Origin: Actinomadura chibensis NBRC 106107
Lineage (GTDB): Bacteria; Actinomycetota; Actinomycetes; Streptosporangiales; Streptosporangiaceae
Direction of reading: 5' to 3'
Assembly (NCBI RefSeq): GCF_001552135.1
Contig: NZ_BCQP01000041.1
Coordinates: forward strand, 1-64,000
DNA: 64,000 nt
Below the pieces are notes generated by a model that had not been told where the DNA came from, made no database searches, and worked only from the letters and a program-made list of their open reading frames with translations. The position numbers were made by a program, and so were the translations under genes. How positions within the stretch are numbered: the stretch's first letter is position 1; each line of letters opens with the position of its first letter. This document shows positions 23,652-31,406 of this stretch, piece after piece.

Positions 23652-24488
23652 TCAGGCGGGGTTCGTGGCGGTGGCCTTGAAGAAGGCGTAGTGGAAGGTG
23701 CCGTCCTCAGCGGCGGCGCGGCGGAGGTCGGCGACGCCGCGGTCGAAGTCGGCGGGTGTGGACAGGCCCGCGGCGACGGCCTCGTCGCGGACGGCCTCGA
23801 CCATCGCGGTGAAGGTGTCCAGGGTGAAGGCCCGCGCGAGCTCCGGACGGGACCCGTCGGCGTACACCGTGCGCGGCGCGGCGCGCACCCCTTCGTATCC
23901 GGCGGCGGTCAGCAGCGGCCGCAGCCGCCGTCCGACCAGGGCGTCCCCGCCCGCCGCCGCCTGCAGCGCGACCAGGTGGCCGATCGCGGCGCGGGCGTGG
24001 GCGCTGTCGGGGTGCAGGAACACCGAGCCGTGGTCGCCCTCGATCACGGTGATGGACCCGCCGGGGCGCAGCACGCGGCGCAGCCCGGCGAGCGCGGCGC
24101 GCGGGTCGGGCAGGTGCTCCAGGACGAAGCACACGAACAGGTGGTCGAACGCCCCGTACGCGAAGGGAAGGTCGTGCAGGTCGGCGCGGACGAAGTCCAC
24201 CGACGCGCCCGGGTGGGTCTCGGCGACGCGGGCGCGGGCCTGATCGAGCGACGCGGCGGACACGTCCACGGCGGTCAGCCGCGCGCCGGGGGAGCGGGAG
24301 ACGAGGTGCACCGTCTGCGCGCCCACCCCGCACCCGACCTCCAGCACCCGGCTCCCCGCCGGGAAGGACGTGCCGTCGTGCAGCAGCGCGGCCAGCGCGT
24401 CGGCCTGGTCGCCGAGCCGCCGCGCCTCCCGTCCGGAGTATCCGTGCACGTATCCGGGGGCAGGGGCGGGTGAGGTCGTCGTGTCCAT
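23652..24488 (-). CDS. Class I SAM-dependent methyltransferase
   Basis: A 278-residue methyltransferase. Motif I is VLEVGCGVGAQTVHL near residue 50, the acidic residue after strand 2 is in LTAVDVS, and motif III-like FVCFVLEHLPDPRAAL and LRPGGSITVIEGDHG follow. The C-terminal half, ending near FHYAFFKA, provides the acceptor site and is not diagnostic. I use the ATG at 24488 over a GTG three codons earlier. It converges on the GNAT gene and lies next to a decayed region. Confidence 0.88.
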   Translation of the reverse strand: MDTTTSPAPAPGYVHGYSGREARRLGDQADALAALLHDGTSFPAGSRVLEVGCGVGAQTVHLVSRSPGARLTAVDVSAASLDQARARVAETHPGASVDFVRADLHDLPFAYGAFDHLFVCFVLEHLPDPRAALAGLRRVLRPGGSITVIEGDHGSVFLHPDSAHARAAIGHLVALQAAAGGDALVGRRLRPLLTAAGYEGVRAAPRTVYADGSRPELARAFTLDTFTAMVEAVRDEAVAAGLSTPADFDRGVADLRRAAAEDGTFHYAFFKATATNPA

Positions 24489-24533
24489 GGACGCCACCCT
24501 GCCCGCCGCAATGGCCCGTCCGACAGGTCCAAT

Positions 24534-24768
24534 TCAAGAGGTCCAGGATGGTCCAGTTCGCGGGGCGTCGGCGGCCGGGCGCGGGACGCGGCGCACGGTG
24601 ACGGCGCCCAAGGCGGCGTGCAGCGCGGCGGCGACGACGGCGAAGGAGATCCCGTAGCCCACGCCCGCGACGGCGGTGGACGCGACATACCAGCCGACCC
24701 CGCCGGAGACGCCCGTGGGCAGCAGCAGGAGCAACCCGCCCGCGATCGTGAAGTGGCTGGTCAGCAGT
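24534..24768 (-). pseudogene. C-terminal remnant of an MFS-type transporter
   Basis: About 77 codons on the minus strand read LLTSHFTIAGGLLLLLPTG, then a GWYVASTAVAGVGYGISFAV helix and AALHAALGAVTVRRVPRP, ending at a stop at 24534. This resembles the last two membrane helices and tail of a major facilitator exporter. There is no start codon, and similarity stops abruptly at about 24768, where a plus-strand regulator remnant begins. The N-terminal ten helices are missing. Confidence 0.6.
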
Positions 24769-24769
24769 C

Positions 24770-25044
24770 CGGCCCGAGCCCGAGCACCCGCACCCGCGCG
24801 GCCTGGCGCTGCTGTCGTCCCTGGGCGAGTCGATGCCCGCCGTCGTCCTCGGTCGCCGCGGCGACGTGCTGGCCTGGAACCGCACCGGCCACGCCCTGCA
24901 CGCCGCCCACGTCGACTTCGACGCGCCCGCCGACCCGGACCCCGCATGTTCTTCCTGGACCTGCTCACCCGCGACTCGCTGCGCTACTGGGACGAGCTGG
25001 CCCGCGTCCACGGACGCCCTCCACCTGCTGGCGAGCGCAGCGTT
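24770..25044 (+). pseudogene. Remnant of an XRE/MmyB-type regulator, truncated and frameshifted
   Basis: The frame from 24770 reads GLALLSSLGESMPAVVLGRR then GDVLAWNRTGHALH, the conserved opening of the MmyB-like ligand-binding domain found behind XRE helix-turn-helix domains. The HTH half is absent. Near 24940 the similarity shifts frame: MFFLDLLTRDSLRYWDELA, the expected continuation, is read from 24946 in another phase. The remnant abuts the MFS fragment head to head, as if one deletion removed both 5' ends of a divergent regulator/transporter pair. Confidence 0.6.
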
Positions 25045-25950
25045 TTAGAGGTGCTCGGTGAACCAGTCGGCCGCGACCTTGGCCGTCTCGCGACGCACCT
25101 GGACGTCCTCGTAGAGGGTCAGGTGGGTGGAGCGGGGGACGACGTGGAACTTCTTGCGCGGCCCGGGGATCGCGTCGAACGCCTCGGCCGCGAGGTCCCA
25201 GTGCGTGTGGTCGTCGCCCTCGGCGACGCACATCAGGGTGGGCGTGGCGACAAGGCGCGAGAGGAACGGGCGGACGCTGTAGGCGAGCAGCATCTCGGTC
25301 GACCGGGCCGTGGCGTCGCCGACGTAGCCGGGCGCCTCCGTCGCCTTGATGCGGGCGAAGGTGTCGCGGCTCGCCGGGAACGGGAACGTTCCGACGGCTC
25401 CGAGTTCGACGGGCTGGTGGTCGATGTAGGTGTGCTCGCCCGTCTCGAACAGCCGGGCGCGCGCCTCCTCCAGGGCGGCGCGCAGGGCGCGGAAGCTCAC
25501 CGTGCCGTGCGAGAGGCGGAGGTTGTCCCAACCGTCGATGACGGGGACGACCGAGCACACGGCGCGGACGCGCGGGTCGATCGCGCCGAGGATGAGGACG
25601 TGCCCGCCGCTGTAGGAGATGCCCCAGGCCCCGATCCGGGCGCCGTCGATCTCGTCGAGCGCCTGTAGGTGGGAGATCGCGTTCCGGTAGTCCTCGATCT
25701 GCCGCCAGGGGTCGATGTGCCGTCGCGGCTCTCCCGTGCTCCCGCCGAAGTGGCGGTAGTCGATGAGGAGCGCGGCGACCCCGGCCTCCGCGAAGACCTC
25801 CGCGAACAGCGGCTGGGCCACCTCCTTGACGTAGCACCACCCTCCCGCGAGGACGACGGCGGGATGGGGCCCGGGGCCGTCCGGGACGTAGAGCAGGCCG
25901 CTCAGCTCGTCGCCGTCGCTGGGCACGGTCACCGCGCGTGGTTCTGCCAT
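25045..25950 (-). CDS. Alpha/beta hydrolase (dienelactone hydrolase / S15-like)
   Basis: A 301-residue hydrolase. It has the oxyanion segment VVLAGGWCYVKE, the nucleophile elbow GISYSGGH near residue 115, an acidic residue in CVAEGDDHTHW and the catalytic His in PRSTHLTLYED. The DYRHFGGSTGEPR stretch is typical of the dienelactone hydrolase/Xaa-Pro peptidase-like group. No signal peptide is present. It could hydrolyse an ester, lactone or ring-cleavage product; its neighbours do not decide. The ATG at 25950 fits the family start. Confidence 0.85.
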   Translation of the reverse strand: MAEPRAVTVPSDGDELSGLLYVPDGPGPHPAVVLAGGWCYVKEVAQPLFAEVFAEAGVAALLIDYRHFGGSTGEPRRHIDPWRQIEDYRNAISHLQALDEIDGARIGAWGISYSGGHVLILGAIDPRVRAVCSVVPVIDGWDNLRLSHGTVSFRALRAALEEARARLFETGEHTYIDHQPVELGAVGTFPFPASRDTFARIKATEAPGYVGDATARSTEMLLAYSVRPFLSRLVATPTLMCVAEGDDHTHWDLAAEAFDAIPGPRKKFHVVPRSTHLTLYEDVQVRRETAKVAADWFTEHL

Positions 25951-26121
25951 TCCGGCTCCCTGGTCATCTCATGGGTCCCAGCATCTAGCCATATGCGGTC
26001 AGATGCACGGATGATGAACATAGCGTAGCGGCGTGTCCGGGTCACCGGGCGGCCCGCCGCCGAACGGGCAACGGCAGAGGTGGCAGGACTTCTCAACAGG
26101 AGAGACGCCGCCTTCGCCCTC

Positions 26122-26151
26122 TTGACACGCTCGGCAGCACGCTCATAATAC
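26122..26151 (+). promoter_or_regulatory. Promoter of the DapB-like/E1/Hyu operon
   Basis: A perfect TTGACA at 26122-26127 is followed by TAATAC at 26146-26151 (18-base spacer); CATAAT at 26144-26149 gives a 16-base spacer. The start would fall about 30 bases before the GAGGAG ribosome-binding site of the ATG at 26190. The rest of the gap from 25951 shows no gene. Confidence 0.65.
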
Positions 26152-26189
26152 GTACTCATGTTCGCTAATCGTGCATTCGAGGAGACCTG

Positions 26190-27236
26190 ATGAGCCCTCG
26201 TCCGATCCGGATCGGCCTATGCGGCCTCGGCAGCATCGGCGGCGCGGCCGCCCGTCTCCTGCTGGACCACCGGACGGGGTTCGAGATCGTCGGCGCGGCG
26301 ACCAAGGAACCCGACGCGGTGGGCCGTCCCCTGCACGAGGTGGTGGGCTCGGCCACGCCGGGCGGACCCGTCGTCGTGGACGGGCTCGAACAGGTCCTGG
26401 CGGCCGACCCGCAGATCGTCGTCTACGCGACGGGCTCGTTCCTGCGCGACACCGAGGACGACATCGTCGCCTGCGCCCAGGCGGGCGTGGACGTCGTCTC
26501 ACCCTGCGAGGAACTCGCCTTCCCGTTCACCCGGCACGCCCCGGCGGCGGCGCGCATCGACGCGGCAGCCCGCGCGGGCGGCGCGACCGTCCTCGGCACG
26601 GGCGTCAACCCCGGCTTCCTCTTCGACTCGCTCCTCGTCGCCGCGACCGGCGTGTCCTGGGACGTCCGCACGATCCGCGGGAAGCGCGCCGTGGACGTGT
26701 CCGGCTTCGGGGAGAACATCCACCGCCGCCTCGGGATCGGCTACACCCCCGAGGAGTTCGAGAAGGGCCACGAGGCGGGCGCGATCGCCGGTCACGTCGG
26801 GTTCCCCGAGTCGATCGAGCTCGTCTGCGAGCGGCTCGGCCTGCTGCTCGACGGCCCGGTCACCGAGCGGTTCGTCCCGTTCGTCGCCGAGACCCCGGCC
26901 CCGACCCGGTACGGGCACGTGCCCGCCGGGCACACCGAGGGCTTCCTGCAGAAGGCCACCGGACTCGTCGGCGGGGTCCCGTTCGTCGAGATGGAGCTGA
27001 TCCTGCACCTGCGCCCGGAGAGCGCGGGCTTCGAGACCGTCGACTCGATCACCGTCGAGGGCCTGCACCCGGTCAACCTCACGCTGTCGCCCGGCATGGA
27101 CGCGATCCCGGCGACGTCGGCGCAGCTCGTGAACAGCATCCCCGGGGTGCTCCAGGCGGCGCCCGGCCTCAGGACCGTGAAGGACCTGCCCGCCGCCGGC
27201 GCCTGGCACGACCTGCAGTCCCATCCCTTCCGGTGA
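26190..27236 (+). CDS. DapB-like NAD(P)-dependent dehydrogenase
   Basis: A 348-residue protein of the dihydrodipicolinate reductase/2,4-diaminopentanoate dehydrogenase family. The Rossmann motif is LCGLGSIGGAAARLL at the N-terminus, VVYATGSFLRDTEDD marks the second half of that domain, and GTGVNPGFLFDS is the conserved catalytic-domain entry. The family acts on amino or imino compounds, often reversibly. It has a good ribosome-binding site and leads an operon with the E1alpha, E1beta, HyuA, HyuB and E2 genes. That suggests it processes an amine-containing intermediate there; the substrate is unknown. Confidence 0.82.
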   Translation: MSPRPIRIGLCGLGSIGGAAARLLLDHRTGFEIVGAATKEPDAVGRPLHEVVGSATPGGPVVVDGLEQVLAADPQIVVYATGSFLRDTEDDIVACAQAGVDVVSPCEELAFPFTRHAPAAARIDAAARAGGATVLGTGVNPGFLFDSLLVAATGVSWDVRTIRGKRAVDVSGFGENIHRRLGIGYTPEEFEKGHEAGAIAGHVGFPESIELVCERLGLLLDGPVTERFVPFVAETPAPTRYGHVPAGHTEGFLQKATGLVGGVPFVEMELILHLRPESAGFETVDSITVEGLHPVNLTLSPGMDAIPATSAQLVNSIPGVLQAAPGLRTVKDLPAAGAWHDLQSHPFR

Positions 27237-27247
27237 AGTGAGCCCCC

Positions 27248-28291
27248 ATGACCCAGACAGCAGCAAACCCGCACAGTCCGGCGGGCGCGTTCACCGGCCT
27301 GCCGGTCGGCCCCGCCGACCTGGACGCGGCGCACGAGCTCTACCGCGGCATGACCGTCGTCCGCGCCGTCGAGCTGGAGATCGAGAAGATGCACCGGCTC
27401 GGACGCATGTCCGGGTCGTTCCACTCCTCGCTCGGCCAGGAGGCCGCGGCGGTCGGCGTCTGCGCGGCGCTGCGCGGCGGCGACATGGTCACGAGCACCC
27501 ACCGCGGGCACGGGCACGCGCTCGCCAAGGGCGTGCCCATGGAGGGCGTCTTCGCCGAGCTGTTCGGCCGGACGTCCGGCGTCAGCGGCGGGCGCGGCGG
27601 CTCGATGCACCTGCACGACCGGCGCAGCGGGTTCCTCGGCGAGAACGCCATCGTCGCGGGCGGCCTGCCCTGGGCGGCGGGCGCGGCGTGGGCGCGCAGG
27701 CGCCGGGCCGGCGGCGACGACATCGCGGTGGCCTTCATCGGCGACGGCGGGTTCGCGCAGGGCGTCACCCACGAGACCCTGCTGCTCGCGCGGTTCTGGG
27801 CGAGCCCCTGCCTGATCGTCTGCGAGAACAACGGCCTTGCGCACTCGATGCCGTCCGACCGCCTCTTCGGGCCGCCGGGCAGCATCGCGCGCATCGTCGA
27901 GGGGACGGGCGTGCACGCCCGCTACGTCGACGGACGGGACGTGGTCGCCGTGGCCGAGACCGCCAGGGAGATGGTCGCGCGGGTGCGGGCGGGGACTCCG
28001 GCGTTCCTCGAATGCGGCGTGTTCCGCGTCCGGCCGCACAGCCTCTCCGACCCCGACTACCGGTACCGGCCGAAGTCGGCCGGGCGGGACTGGATGGCGC
28101 TCAACGACCCGATCGCGAACCTCCGCGCCCGGCTGGAGGCGCACCCCGGCAACCGGGTCGCCCGGATCGACGCCGAGGTGGCCGCGGAGATCGAGGCCGC
28201 GCGGGACCGGGCCGAGGCGGCCGAGCGGCCCCCCGCGGCCGCCGCGAAATCGTTCGTCTACACCTCCCCGGAGCTGCAGAACCATGCGTGA
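27248..28291 (+). CDS. Thiamine-diphosphate 2-oxoacid dehydrogenase E1 alpha subunit
   Basis: A 347-residue subunit of the AcoA/PdhA type. It shows FHSSLGQEAAAVGVCAAL, HRGHGHALAKG, and the ThDP/Mg motif starting IGDGGF near residue 160 and ending CENNGLAHS about 30 residues later. The order E1alpha-E1beta with separate E2 is that of acetoin, pyruvate or branched-chain oxoacid complexes in Gram-positive bacteria. It lies 11 bases after the DapB-like gene. The substrate cannot be assigned; the HyuA/B genes downstream suggest it may be an unusual oxoacid. Confidence 0.92.
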   Translation: MTQTAANPHSPAGAFTGLPVGPADLDAAHELYRGMTVVRAVELEIEKMHRLGRMSGSFHSSLGQEAAAVGVCAALRGGDMVTSTHRGHGHALAKGVPMEGVFAELFGRTSGVSGGRGGSMHLHDRRSGFLGENAIVAGGLPWAAGAAWARRRRAGGDDIAVAFIGDGGFAQGVTHETLLLARFWASPCLIVCENNGLAHSMPSDRLFGPPGSIARIVEGTGVHARYVDGRDVVAVAETAREMVARVRAGTPAFLECGVFRVRPHSLSDPDYRYRPKSAGRDWMALNDPIANLRARLEAHPGNRVARIDAEVAAEIEAARDRAEAAERPPAAAAKSFVYTSPELQNHA

Positions 28292-29261
28292 GGTCAAATA
28301 CGCCGAAGCGGTGCGCGCCGCGCTGGAGGCCGAGATGGCGGCCGACGAGAGCGTCGTCGTCATGGGCGAGGAGGTCGCGGCGCTCGGCGGGGTCTTCACC
28401 GTCACGCAGGGCCTGGCCGAGAGGTTCGGCGAGGACCGGGTGCTGGACTCGCCGATCGCCGAGGCGGGCGTGGTGGGCTTCGCGATCGGCGCCGCCGCCG
28501 AGGGCATGCGCCCGGTCGTCGAGATCATGTTCTCGGACTTCGTCCTGCTGGCCCTCGACCAGATCATCAACCTCGGCGCGAAGATCCGCTACATGAGCAA
28601 CGGCCAGTTCAGCGTGCCGCTGACCATCCGGATGCCGGGCGGCGGGGGCACCAACCACGGCCCGCAGCACTCGCAGAGCCTGGAGAGCCTGTTCGCGCAC
28701 GTCCCGGGGCTGGTCGTCGCGATGCCGAGCAACGTCTCGGACGCCTACTGGATGCTCCGGCACGCTATACGTTCCGACGATCCCGTGATTTTCTTGGAGA
28801 GCAAGAACCTGTATTTCCGCACTTCAGGGGATATCGATGCGCGCACCGGCCCGGACGGTTTCGGGGCCAGGGTCGCGCGCGCCGGGGACGACCTCACCGT
28901 CGTGTCGGCCGGGCGGATGGTCGAGCGCTGCGAGCTGGCGGCCGCGGAGCTCGCCGCCGAGGGCGTCGCGTGCGAGGTTATCGACCTCCGCTACCTGTGG
29001 CCCCTGGACACCGCCTCGATCGAGGCGTCGCTGAGGCGGACGGGCAAGCTCGCCGTCGTCTCCGAGGCCGTCGAGTTCTGCGGCTGGGGCGGCGAGGTCG
29101 CCGCGTGGGCGGGCGAGCACTGCTTCGAGAGCCTCGACGGGCCGGTCGTGCGGGTCGGCTCCGAACGCGTCCCGATCCCCTACGGGCACGCCCTTGAGGA
29201 CGAGATCGTCCCCACCGCCGAACGCATCGCCGGCGAACTGCGCAAGCTCGCGATCTACTGA
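28284..29261 (+). CDS. Thiamine-diphosphate 2-oxoacid dehydrogenase E1 beta subunit
   Basis: A 325-residue subunit starting at the ATG that overlaps the E1alpha stop by eight bases. Typical segments are REVKYAEAVRAALEAEMAAD, VVVMGEEVAALGGVF, DSPIAEAGVVGFAIGAA, the MPGGGGTNHGPQHSQSLES loop and VIDLRYLWPLD in the transketolase C-domain. Together with E1alpha it would form the alpha2beta2 decarboxylase that hands an acyl group to the lipoyl arm of E2 encoded at 33201. Confidence 0.93.
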   Translation: MREVKYAEAVRAALEAEMAADESVVVMGEEVAALGGVFTVTQGLAERFGEDRVLDSPIAEAGVVGFAIGAAAEGMRPVVEIMFSDFVLLALDQIINLGAKIRYMSNGQFSVPLTIRMPGGGGTNHGPQHSQSLESLFAHVPGLVVAMPSNVSDAYWMLRHAIRSDDPVIFLESKNLYFRTSGDIDARTGPDGFGARVARAGDDLTVVSAGRMVERCELAAAELAAEGVACEVIDLRYLWPLDTASIEASLRRTGKLAVVSEAVEFCGWGGEVAAWAGEHCFESLDGPVVRVGSERVPIPYGHALEDEIVPTAERIAGELRKLAIY

Positions 29262-29297
29262 CCGTCGCCGCGGCGACCTGAGAGCAGGAACGTCTCC

Positions 29298-31406
29298 ATG
29301 AGGTTTGCAGTCGACACCGGTGGCACTTTCACCGACCTGGTCATCGAGGACGAGGGCCGCCTGAGCGTCCACAAGAGCTCCACCGTGCCCGCGGACCCGA
29401 TCCAGGGCATTCTCAACGCGTTCGAGGTCGCCGCCGCCGACCGCGGGTGCACGCGGCGGGAGCTGCTGGAGCGCGGCACGATGCTCGTCCACGGCACCAC
29501 GCGCGGGCTGAACGCGGTGCTGACGAAGAAGGTGGCGCGGACGGCGTTCCTCACGACCGAGGGCCATCCCGACATCCTGCTGCTCCGCGAGGGCGGTAGG
29601 CGCGACATCTTCAACCAGCGGCAGCCGTACCCAGAGCCGTACGTCCCGCGCTCGCTCACCTTCGAGATCCCCGAGCGCGTCGGCGCCCAGGGCGAGGTGG
29701 TCAGGGAGCTGGACGAGCAGGCCGTGGCCGACCTCGCGGGCAGGCTGCGCCGGGAGCGGGTCGAGGCCGTCGCGGTGTGCCTGCTGTGGTCCATCGCCAA
29801 CCCCGTCCACGAGCTGCGGGTCGGCGAGCTGCTGCGGGAGCTGCTGCCGGACGTCCCGGTGACGCTCTCGCACCAGCTCAACCCCTGCGTCCGGGAGTAC
29901 CGGCGCGCGTCGGCGACCGCGATCGACGCCTCGCTCAAGCCGCTGATGACCGCCTACATCAGCGGGCTCCAGGGGCGGCTGCGGGACGCGGGCTTCGCCG
30001 GCCGGGTGCTCATGGTCACCTCCGCGGGCGGGGCGCTCGACGCCGAGGACGTGGCGGCGTCCCCGATCCACTCGCTGAACTCCGGCCCCGCGATGGCCCC
30101 CGTCGCCGGACGCTTCTTCGCCGACCTGGACACCACGGCGTCCATGGCCATCGTCGCCGACACCGGCGGGACCAGCTACGACGTCAGCGTCGTGCGGAAC
30201 GGCCGGATCCCGTGGACGCGCGAGTCCTGGATCGGCGAGCCGTTCCGCGGCCACATGACCGGGTTCCCGTCGGTCGACGTGCGCAGCGTCGGCGCGGGCG
30301 GCGGCAGCATCGCGTGGGTGGACGCGGGCGGGCTCCTGCACGTCGGGCCGCAGAGCGCGGGCGCCGACCCCGGCCCGGTCTGCTACGGGCGGGGCGGCAC
30401 CAGCCCCACGATGACCGACGCGTGCCTCGTCCTCGGCTACCTCGACCCCGGCTACTTCCTCGGCGGGCGCTCGGCGCTCGACCTGGAGGCGGCCCGCGAG
30501 GCGATCAGGACGCAGATCGCGGAGCCGCTCGGACTGGACGTGATGGAGGCGGCGGGCGCCGTCTACCGGCTCGCGACCGAGCGCATGGTCGGCGCCATCG
30601 AGGAGATCAGCGGGCAGAAGGGCATCGACGTCGCGCAGGCCGTCCTGGTCGGCGGCGGCGGCGCGGCCGGGTTCAACACCGTGGCGATCGCGCGGCGGCT
30701 CGGCTGCCGGGAGGTCATCGTCCCGATCATGGGCCCGGCGCTGAGCGCGGCGGGCGCGCTGATCTCCGACCTGTCGCGCGGCTTCGAGACGACGTTCCGG
30801 ACCACCACCGAGGCGTTCGACTTCGCGGGCGTCAACGCGGTGCTCGCCGACCTCGCGGTCCGGGCCCGGGACTTCATCGCCGGGCCGGGCGCGGGCGCCG
30901 TCGAGACGTCCGTCGAGTTCTCCGTCGAGGCGCGCTATCCGAGCCAGGTGTGGGAACTGGAAGTGCAGCTCGGCTCGGAGGGGTCGCTGGACGCCGAAGG
31001 GCTCGAACGGCTGAAGAAGGCGTTCCACGAGGTGCACCGGGACGCGTTCGCCGTGGACGACCCCGGCTCGCCGATCGAGTTCGAGAGCTGGCACGTCCGG
31101 GCGCGCTGCCGCATCACCGACCCCGTCCTGCCCGAGGCCGGGACGGGCGACGGCGCGCACCTGGAACGTGACATCTACCTGCCGGGCGTCGGGCTCGTGC
31201 GCGCGGAGGTCTGGCGGCTGGAGTCGGTGCCGGTCGGCGCGGAGCTGCGCGGACCGGCGATCGTCGAGTCGGCGACCACGACGATCGTCGTGGACGACGG
31301 CGCCGTGTTCACCCGCCGCGCCAGCGGCACCATCCACGTCGTCCCCGGGACGAGGGCGGCCGCCGCCCCGGCCGCGGACGCCGCCGGCGGACGAGGGGGC
31401 AAGTGA
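29298..31406 (+). CDS. Hydantoinase/oxoprolinase family protein, A subunit (HyuA-like)
   Basis: A 702-residue protein of the ASKHA ATPase group. It begins RFAVDTGGTFTDLVIE, the N-terminal phosphate-binding loop, and has a second loop in VADTGGTSYDVSVV near residue 290, then RSVGAGGGSIAWVD and LVGGGGAAGFN. Relatives are 5-oxoprolinase, N-methylhydantoinase, caprolactamase and the acetone/acetophenone carboxylase subunits, all ATP-dependent. It is of normal length for HyuA. Its stop overlaps the HyuB start (GTGA). Which amide, lactam or ketone it activates cannot be read here. Confidence 0.92.
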   Translation: MRFAVDTGGTFTDLVIEDEGRLSVHKSSTVPADPIQGILNAFEVAAADRGCTRRELLERGTMLVHGTTRGLNAVLTKKVARTAFLTTEGHPDILLLREGGRRDIFNQRQPYPEPYVPRSLTFEIPERVGAQGEVVRELDEQAVADLAGRLRRERVEAVAVCLLWSIANPVHELRVGELLRELLPDVPVTLSHQLNPCVREYRRASATAIDASLKPLMTAYISGLQGRLRDAGFAGRVLMVTSAGGALDAEDVAASPIHSLNSGPAMAPVAGRFFADLDTTASMAIVADTGGTSYDVSVVRNGRIPWTRESWIGEPFRGHMTGFPSVDVRSVGAGGGSIAWVDAGGLLHVGPQSAGADPGPVCYGRGGTSPTMTDACLVLGYLDPGYFLGGRSALDLEAAREAIRTQIAEPLGLDVMEAAGAVYRLATERMVGAIEEISGQKGIDVAQAVLVGGGGAAGFNTVAIARRLGCREVIVPIMGPALSAAGALISDLSRGFETTFRTTTEAFDFAGVNAVLADLAVRARDFIAGPGAGAVETSVEFSVEARYPSQVWELEVQLGSEGSLDAEGLERLKKAFHEVHRDAFAVDDPGSPIEFESWHVRARCRITDPVLPEAGTGDGAHLERDIYLPGVGLVRAEVWRLESVPVGAELRGPAIVESATTTIVVDDGAVFTRRASGTIHVVPGTRAAAAPAADAAGGRGGK

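Noticed and set aside
25929..26159. A 76-codon minus-strand frame overlapping the DapB-like operon promoter
   Set aside because: It covers the TTGACA/TAATAC promoter and has an arginine-rich composition with no recognisable domain.
28824..31337. A very long (over 800 codons) minus-strand frame opposite E1beta and hyuA
   Set aside because: It is an antisense shadow in GC-rich DNA: Arg/Gly/Val/Asp-rich and motif-free, while the plus strand encodes clear HyuA and E1beta sequences.
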